NCBI GenBank assembly: GCA_000349905.1
Contig: KB722739.1
Location: 1,130,276-1,194,275 of the forward strand
Source: Volvariella volvacea V23
Taxonomy: Eukaryota > Basidiomycota > Agaricomycetes > Agaricales > Pluteaceae
Direction of reading: 5' to 3'
Length of the DNA: 64,000 bases
Within the stretch, counting starts at the first letter, position 1, and each line of letters starts with the position of its first letter. The notes under the pieces are model-generated. The model was not told the origin of the DNA. It ran no database searches and saw only the letters and a list, made by a program, of their open reading frames with translations. The position numbers were made by a program, and so were the translations under genes. Positions 58,243 to 64,000 of the stretch are shown here, piece after piece.

Positions 58243-59778
58243 ATGTCCATCGACTTGAGGCTCGACAGAATCAGGGCGGTTGCCTCTGCTCTTCCTCGGT
58301 ATACGCGACCAACGGTGCATGTCGCGGGGACGAATGGCAAAGGAAGCGTTACCGCCATCGTAGCGTCCGTTCTGCTGCAATCCAATTTCTCTGTCGGTCG
58401 CTTTAATAGTCCCCATCTGGTCTCTATCTACGATTCGATTCTGCTCAATGATCAGCCCATCTCACCAGAGCTTTACACCTCGATTCAGAGCAAAATCGAA
58501 GAGTGCAGTGGGAGGCTGCCCGTCAAGCTCAGCAACTTTGAGCTCCTCACACTCATAGCTCTGCAAGCTTTCGAAGAGGTCAAGGTAGATTTGGTCGTGC
58601 TGGAAGTAGGAATGGGAGGGAGGTTGGACGCGACGAACATCATTCCAGATGAAGTAGTCCTTGTCTCAGCGCTCACAGCCGTCGATCTCGACCACCAAGC
58701 ATTCTTGGGTAATACTGTTGAAGCCATCGCAACAGAAAAGGCGGCCATCGCAAGGGCGGGTAGGCCGTTCGTCTTGGGTCCCCAGACTCACACGGAGGTG
58801 TCAGGCCTCGTTCGCAGAGTGGTATCAGAGAGCGATTCAATTTTCATTCCTGCTATTCGCGTCAATAGTAGGGAGTGGGAGCCCGAAACTGATGGGCCTG
58901 CGTCGCATTCTATCTCTCTCGATCCGAGCAACTTCAGTCATCCAGCACCTCAGCTGATTGAAGCTCAATTACCGTGTTTCGACCAGCCACTTAAGGCCCT
59001 CTTCCCCCTTTACGGGGATCATCAGCTCGACAACCTCTCCACTGCGTTAACTGCGATATCGTCCCTTATCTCACATCAATCTCCTACTGCTGGTGCAGTG
59101 GACCTTGCAAAATCAATTACTGTCGATAGCATCCGTAGGGGCGTTCAGGCAGTCAAGTGGGCTGGTAGACTATCCTTCCACCACATCACTGCGCCTCGAT
59201 CGAATGATCCTCTTATTGTCCTAGCGGATGGAGCTCATAATCCAGCCTCTTCGGCCACACTTGGCGCATATATCACCCACATACTGTCGTTATTACCCCC
59301 TACTCACAATGCCAGCACCGGAGATGCCCGGGTCTCTGGAACATCCCCGCCCAGCACCGTCTCAAAAGTCTCGCTAACTTACCTACTCGCACTATCCCAT
59401 TCCCCGCCAAAGACACCACTTTCGACACTATTCCCTCTCTTATCTCCTCCATCCGGTTTTGATATAGATTTGGGGGTTGCGGCCTTGCGTTTCTCGCCAC
59501 CGGAAGGCATGCCATGGATTAGACACGTTCCTCCTTCAGATATAGCCGAAATAGCCCGGAGTTTGATACCTGACACCCAACGTGTAGAGGTCAAGGTATT
59601 CGCAGCGGATCCAACAGATCCGAATAATCCCAATGGCCCTACGGAAGAGTTGGTGCAGGCCTTGGAGTGGGCGGCTTCGCGGAATAGGAAGAATCAGGGT
59701 GCACAAAGTCTGGTGGTTTTGGCGGGGAGTTTATATCTCCTCGCCGATTTCTATCGATTGCTTGGAGAAGGGGGATAG
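58243..59778 (+). CDS. FOL3: Dihydrofolate synthase / folylpolyglutamate synthase family
   Basis: ATP-dependent ligase adding glutamate to dihydropteroate, an essential step of folate synthesis. The single exon starts at ATG 58243 (MSIDLRLDRIRAV); an earlier ATG at 58223 is followed at once by TGA. The length of 511 aa suits the family. Motifs in order: nucleotide-binding HVAGTNGKGSVTAIVA near residue 30, FNSPHL, the LEVGMGGRLDATN signature, DHQAFLGNTVEAIATEKAAI, FPLYGDHQLDN, WAGRLSF, and the second-domain LADGAHNPASS. The C-terminal domain ends with a LVVLAGSLYLLADF strand-helix. The short N-terminus without a targeting sequence and the overall layout favour the dihydrofolate synthase (Fol3) branch over Met7-type polyglutamate synthases. 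No introns, unlike most neighbours. Confidence 0.9.
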   Translation: MSIDLRLDRIRAVASALPRYTRPTVHVAGTNGKGSVTAIVASVLLQSNFSVGRFNSPHLVSIYDSILLNDQPISPELYTSIQSKIEECSGRLPVKLSNFELLTLIALQAFEEVKVDLVVLEVGMGGRLDATNIIPDEVVLVSALTAVDLDHQAFLGNTVEAIATEKAAIARAGRPFVLGPQTHTEVSGLVRRVVSESDSIFIPAIRVNSREWEPETDGPASHSISLDPSNFSHPAPQLIEAQLPCFDQPLKALFPLYGDHQLDNLSTALTAISSLISHQSPTAGAVDLAKSITVDSIRRGVQAVKWAGRLSFHHITAPRSNDPLIVLADGAHNPASSATLGAYITHILSLLPPTHNASTGDARVSGTSPPSTVSKVSLTYLLALSHSPPKTPLSTLFPLLSPPSGFDIDLGVAALRFSPPEGMPWIRHVPPSDIAEIARSLIPDTQRVEVKVFAADPTDPNNPNGPTEELVQALEWAASRNRKNQGAQSLVVLAGSLYLLADFYRLLGEGG

Positions 59779-60364
59779 GGTATGTGGGATTGTGATCAAT
59801 CCAACACTGACAGCAACGTGAAGAGCTTAGATTTGTACCCTTGCTCCTGCTATGTTAATCGTACCTGTCAAATGATTGACCCTACGATCGTCGAAAAGAA
59901 TTTGTCTTTCTCACATTGCAGCCACTTTCCCTCCTATCTACCTCGGTCAGGCTGCAATCACTTACCCAGCTGCCCTCGACGTTGCAACCCTGAACCACCG
60001 CTTATCTCTTCCCGTGACCTACCCTCGAGTTCTTGTAGCAGAGTATCGCCACATCAACATCAAATGTCTCAATGTTGGCGTTTATCAAGATACGCTATCA
60101 CTCATGGTACGAGCTTTTGACTCGGGACAAAGGAACCAGTTAAATGCAAGACATACGACATTGGTGTTTCGCTTTTGATCGAACCTCTCTCGTCGTTACC
60201 TGGACTCACTGGCCTCGAGGAGGGGACGCTTAAATTGTCCTTTGTACGACGAGCTAGGTGATCACTGCCCAAATTCACCCACCTGCACGAGACCGCCAGA
60301 ACCCACAATTCTGTCAGTTCGGCGCCTTAGAGTACTTTCTCTAGCGCAGAAAACCGCGATTAAT
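59779..60364. other. Intergenic region between FOL3 and the F-box-like gene
   Basis: A possible open frame at 59876-60178 (about 100 codons) shows a fairly protein-like stretch but no known motif, start context or exon partner. I leave it unassigned. Otherwise this is UTR and promoter DNA. Confidence 0.45.
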
Positions 60365-62083
60365 ATGGAAGTCTCTCGATCATGTTCCTTCCGCACTCAA
60401 GCACATACCCAGCCGTCTTTGATTCCCCTTCTCATTTCCGATTCTCCCCAGACCACCAGTGCTCAGCTGCCTCCCCGCATTTATCCGCACCTTCCTCATG
60501 AACTATTACTTGCCGTTCTCACTCTACTCTGGACAGACGCTTCGAGTCCGATATCCTTAACCATCAAGGAGCGCTTGCACCTCTTTCGGTCCCTCCCCCT
60601 TGTCAGCAGCACCTTCAAGGAGTTATTTGAACAAGTCGTCTGGAAGGACGTCTGGATATGCAATTTAAGGGGGCTAGAGTGGTTCACAAAGAAGTTGGAG
60701 ATGATCAAGGATAGTTGGAAGTACACACCCCCGAACAATCGCCTCAGGACATTCTCTCCCTCAGATGCAGGTCGTTCTTCACTGGACACCTCCTATCTAC
60801 ATGACCTGTGTAGATCAGTCACAATCGTTCACGATATCCCTGCTGTTGTAGAGCAAAGGGAGAGGCAAGAGCTCATAATGGAAAGCCGCCGGAGGAGCCT
60901 GCCGTTGGGAGAGTTGTACAACGGTTACAGTAGCGGAGTTAGTGGTAGACGGACGAGCCGTTGGAGATTACGCGGTAGTGGTTATCCCAGCGCTCACAGT
61001 GATGGCGATATGGATATCAGCAGGGGTGCCATCAGCCCTCAAGCCGGCTACAGTGGTTCGTACACCAGTGGATTGAGCGGCCATTCGAACAGAAGGAGGA
61101 CCAGGGCTTATTCAATCGGATGGGAAAGATGCGAGCGAAAGTGCGAACTGGGGAAATCTATTTCGGCGCACGAGGAGATTGTGAAGAGGGTTAGACGGTT
61201 GTTTGATGCGTTGATTGAGAATGAAAGGGAGTTGAGGAGGTTTGAGATGCTGTCCGAGTCCAGTGACCCTGACCAGCGCCCAGTTGGTGACGTGGACAGG
61301 AATAGAACGATGGGGAGTAAACCCGTATGTTTGCTTCCGCGGTTGGAAACCGTCAACTTCCGGTTTATAGACGCGGATTCTTCGTTTGTGGTAGGTCAGT
61401 TGGCGAAGCTGTGTTTACCAGAGAGGGTGGATAGGTTGGGTGTGGAGATGATCACAACTTCTGGAGGAGTTGGATTGCCAGAGTGGACGTGTATGGAGTC
61501 GTCCTCATTGCGTTCATCAATCCCGTCTATTTCACCACCGCCTTACGACCAATCCGTTTTGGCCATCAGCGACTCGGGATCGGATACCCTATCATCCTCG
61601 TTCCCTCTCACGACAAGTTCTCAATGCTCTCACTGCCTCTTTCACGACTTTGGGCGCATTTTCTTCCCAATTCACCTGCCCTTCATCCGCAAACTAGAAG
61701 TACGAGGGAGGATGGCGGACGTAGTTTGTATCTCTGGGCTCATTGTAAAGAAAAATATAGGAGGTATCGATGAGATCATCATCGACTGTGAGGATTTGGA
61801 TATTGGGGTCTCAGGGGAGGATGACATAGACGTGAAGGAAGATACCACAGCGGAACAGAGAGGACCAGAGGACGATGTTCTGGATGTGATAGAACAGGAT
61901 GGGGAATCACTGGGCGTTATCGAGAGAACGGCGCAACTGCGGTGGATAGTGAGAGGGGTACATACTACCGGCAAAGCAAAAAATAGGGATATGAAGGATA
62001 TCGTAGGACGAATCAGAGCTATGAGTGGGTTGGGCGGTTGGGCGGTAAACGTAACAGTCGAGCAGGGGACGCTGCCGGGGTAG
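60365..62083 (+). CDS. F-box-like protein
   Basis: Single exon of 572 aa; ATG 60365 is the first in-frame ATG. An F-box-like motif (IYPHLPHELLLAVLTLLW) lies at residues ~40-57, followed by RSLPLVSSTFKELFEQVVWKDV, the second half of such domains. The middle (~170-260) is rich in Ser, Gly and Arg and probably disordered. The C-terminal part contains LPRLETVNFRFIDADS and an FIRKLEVRG segment typical of leucine-rich or solenoid regions, then an acidic run (DIDVKEDTTAEQ). A role as an SCF adaptor is likely by family, with unknown target. No lesion is seen. It is not obviously a close paralogue of the F-box genes at 24-25 kb or 33-34 kb. Confidence 0.7.
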   Translation: MEVSRSCSFRTQAHTQPSLIPLLISDSPQTTSAQLPPRIYPHLPHELLLAVLTLLWTDASSPISLTIKERLHLFRSLPLVSSTFKELFEQVVWKDVWICNLRGLEWFTKKLEMIKDSWKYTPPNNRLRTFSPSDAGRSSLDTSYLHDLCRSVTIVHDIPAVVEQRERQELIMESRRRSLPLGELYNGYSSGVSGRRTSRWRLRGSGYPSAHSDGDMDISRGAISPQAGYSGSYTSGLSGHSNRRRTRAYSIGWERCERKCELGKSISAHEEIVKRVRRLFDALIENERELRRFEMLSESSDPDQRPVGDVDRNRTMGSKPVCLLPRLETVNFRFIDADSSFVVGQLAKLCLPERVDRLGVEMITTSGGVGLPEWTCMESSSLRSSIPSISPPPYDQSVLAISDSGSDTLSSSFPLTTSSQCSHCLFHDFGRIFFPIHLPFIRKLEVRGRMADVVCISGLIVKKNIGGIDEIIIDCEDLDIGVSGEDDIDVKEDTTAEQRGPEDDVLDVIEQDGESLGVIERTAQLRWIVRGVHTTGKAKNRDMKDIVGRIRAMSGLGGWAVNVTVEQGTLPG

Positions 62084-62661
62084 AACTCTGTGCCGTTGTC
62101 CTTGGCGGCATCTCTGAACTTTGTTGTTCTTGAGAACCGCAGTGATCATATCCATGGAGTGTCGTTTACTGCGACTGTCATCTGTTTATGCCAACTCTAT
62201 TGGCAGGTCCTGGGCTTCTTACTTTGCAATCCATCGCTTGTTTAAGGCTATGCGTCCGACTTTGCTCCACATCAGCAACATCGCTATCTACTATTCCCCG
62301 CTCTGATTAGATTTCTCCTGGTTTAATCATCCTTACTGCACCATCATCAGGTGTTCGCACTTGGTTGTTTTTATCCAACTTGATGCTTCATCAGCAGGTT
62401 ACTGAATTGGATACAGACAGACAGAAGCGATGTCAAAATTCTAATCGAAGCGATGCGTTAGAAGGCGCAATACACAATATAGATGATGAATTATTTTGAA
62501 CACGATGAATAAAGGTATGTTGAGCGTATATGATCCGCTCCAGATGCACTTAAATGCCTCATTTCTCCGTATGTTGTGGGCCAGCAGGTATATAGAGATT
62601 CAACGTCTTGTTGAGACGTCTCCAAAGCAGCTGAACTGCCTTGACACCCCACACATCTAAC
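62084..62661. other. Intergenic region, no gene seen
   Basis: 3' UTR of the F-box-like gene and promoter of the oxidase gene. No repeat or RNA gene is visible. Confidence 0.5.
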
Positions 62662-64000
62662 ATGTCTCCTCAACCATCTGTTTTCTTGTCTTATATCGAC
62701 AAGGAACTGGTTGTAAATTTTGGCACGAATCCTCTGCCAAAATCACGTTCACCCAGCCGGATCTTAGTAGTGGGTGGTGGGGTCACTGGTCTAACGGTAG
62801 GCCGTTCGCTATTTTGGCCATTGAACTGTATTTGATATGTCTACCAGACAGCGTGGGCGTTGCTAGACGCCGGCTACTCTGTCACAGTGATCTCCGAGAG
62901 GTGGGCTAATCCTGTCAATCGCATAACCTCCCAGATTGCTGGTGCATTGTATGTTGTTTCAAGTCAATATCTGTGTATATGCGCCTGACCTTATCTTGTT
63001 AGGTGGGAATGGCCTCCTGCTGTGTGTGGTAAACACACCAACATCATCTCGCTCACAAATTCCAAGAGATGGTGTATGACAAGCTACAGGGCATTTTCTC
63101 GCCTCATGAAATTTCTACCTGCCGAGGATCACGGCGTTCGTATGCGCATGGCAACTTTCTTCTTCAAAGAACAAATAGAGCGGCTGCCTGGTCAGCTGGA
63201 GAAGATGGTAGAAATCCAAGAGGCATCAGATGTAAGAGCATCTATATTATTTTCGATTGAACGTCATTAACTAGGGCCATAGATCCAGGGGTTCTTACGT
63301 GACCCAGACCTCGTTAAGCAGCACGCTGTCAACCAGAAGGCTGGGGTTAAGGATTCATACCGCCACCTAGCGCCCGTCATCGACACGGACCACTACATGG
63401 TCTGGCTCCGTGCACTTGTCGCTTTCAAAGGCGGTCATCTCATCACGCGAAAGATAACTGGTGATCTACTCGAACAAGAAGATCGACTACTGGCGGAGTA
63501 CAATGCCGTAGCAATTGTGAATGCGACAGGACTCAACTCGTACGAAACTGCAGGTGACAAAACTGCTTGGCCACTCAGGGGAGCATTAATAAGAGTCATA
63601 AATGATGGGAAGAAGTTCCCGAAAGTCGAAGAAGTGCTATGCGTTTCGCACCTCGACACACACGGCGAAGATGAAGACATCGTCTTCATTGTTCCACGCA
63701 ATGATCGCACTTTAATCCTAGGAGGTGGCGCATATCCTTTTTTCAGATTAATTCGAAAATATACTAATATTGTTTTAGGACTCGCTCAGCCCAATGTTCA
63801 TACTCTCGACCTCAAACTCGACAGTCCAGAGATCATCAGGATGCGAGAACGGTGCAACAATTTTGTGCCTGGCCTGAATCAGGCTGAACTGGACGCTGTA
63901 CCCCTGGTTCAAGGTCTCCGACCATTCCGTGACACAAACGTTCGCGTTGAACGCGAGAAGAGGCTCAAGGTCAGAAGAGCACGCAGTAGGATTATTCACT
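62662..64000 (+). CDS. D-amino-acid oxidase-like FAD enzyme (5' part)
   Basis: FAD-dependent oxidase or dehydrogenase of the DAO family, oxidising D-amino acids or similar amines. ATG 62662; the first exon ends at 62796. Splicing joins VVGGGVTGLT to TAWALLDAGYSVTVISE, giving the full ADP-binding loop and its acidic end. Further landmarks: ITSQIAGALWEWPP, the central AIVNATGLNSY, WPLRGALIRV, and near the edge GLRPFRDTNVRVERE, which resembles the DAO signature around the substrate-binding Arg. Introns are clear after GLT, after GAL, after EASD and after LILGG. The reading frame is open to the last base, so the 3' end lies outside. No C-terminal peroxisome signal can be checked. The unusual ~30-residue N-terminal extension precedes the FAD loop. 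Confidence 0.85.

Noticed and set aside
59876..60178. About 100-codon open frame between FOL3 and the F-box-like gene
   Set aside because: Partly protein-like but too short, without known motif or exon partner; noted in the spacer entry only.
1..64000. CRISPR arrays, bacterial operons, rRNA genes, intact transposons
   Set aside because: No regular repeat-spacer pattern, no transposase or reverse transcriptase motifs, no rRNA-like sequence; gene structure is fungal nuclear.

Overview
The window looks like nuclear DNA of a basidiomycete fungus, most likely an Agaricomycete. Real genes are cut into many small exons by roughly 47-66 nt GT..AG introns. The gene families fit this group: a DUF6699 protein, F-box/LRR proteins, a secreted Pro/Ala-rich protein with a terminal Cys motif, a GH30 glucanase and a Pcc1/Rop1-type HMG-box protein. 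No bacterial operons, CRISPR arrays or confident tRNA/rRNA genes were seen. Exon models were built by hand from splice sites and reading phase; lengths given come from those models.

Layout. 1-347 is the 3' end of an unidentified gene. 1310-3251 encodes an O-methyltransferase. 3961-13617 is a tandem array of flavin monooxygenases (FMOs) with an N-terminal NTF2-like domain: FMO1 (nonsense codon plus broken splice donor), FMO2 (1-nt frameshift), an orphan 3' fragment, and FMO3 (intact, 13 exons, 608 aa). The array contains a roughly 3.75-kb segmental duplication. 14573-19478 holds two secreted-protein genes, a GH30 enzyme and the Pro/Ala-rich protein. 19921-23192 is an RNF216/TRIAD3-like RBR ubiquitin ligase with SUMO-interaction-like motifs. 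24319-25801 (-) is an F-box/LRR gene with an in-frame stop. 26887-28084 (-) is a DUF6699 gene, 33066-34204 (-) an F-box gene and 41711-42894 (-) a HhH-GPD DNA glycosylase. 50820-52343 is an HMG-box transcription factor lying between long gene-poor stretches. At the right end are dihydrofolate synthase (58243-59778), an F-box-like protein (60365-62083) and the start of a D-amino-acid-oxidase-like gene (62662 to the window edge).

How the genes relate. The O-methyltransferase and the FMO array are adjacent on one strand and both are typical tailoring enzymes. They could belong to a small specialised-metabolism locus, but no core synthase is visible here. The remaining genes look like unrelated neighbours. 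The strongest signals are the FMO duplication and decay history, the RBR ligase with SIM-like motifs, and the HMG-box gene with long gene-free flanks, a G-rich tract upstream and a 2.6-kb pyrimidine-rich tract downstream. About 28 kb (28.1-33.0, 34.2-41.7, 42.9-50.8, 52.3-58.2 kb) shows no supportable protein gene.
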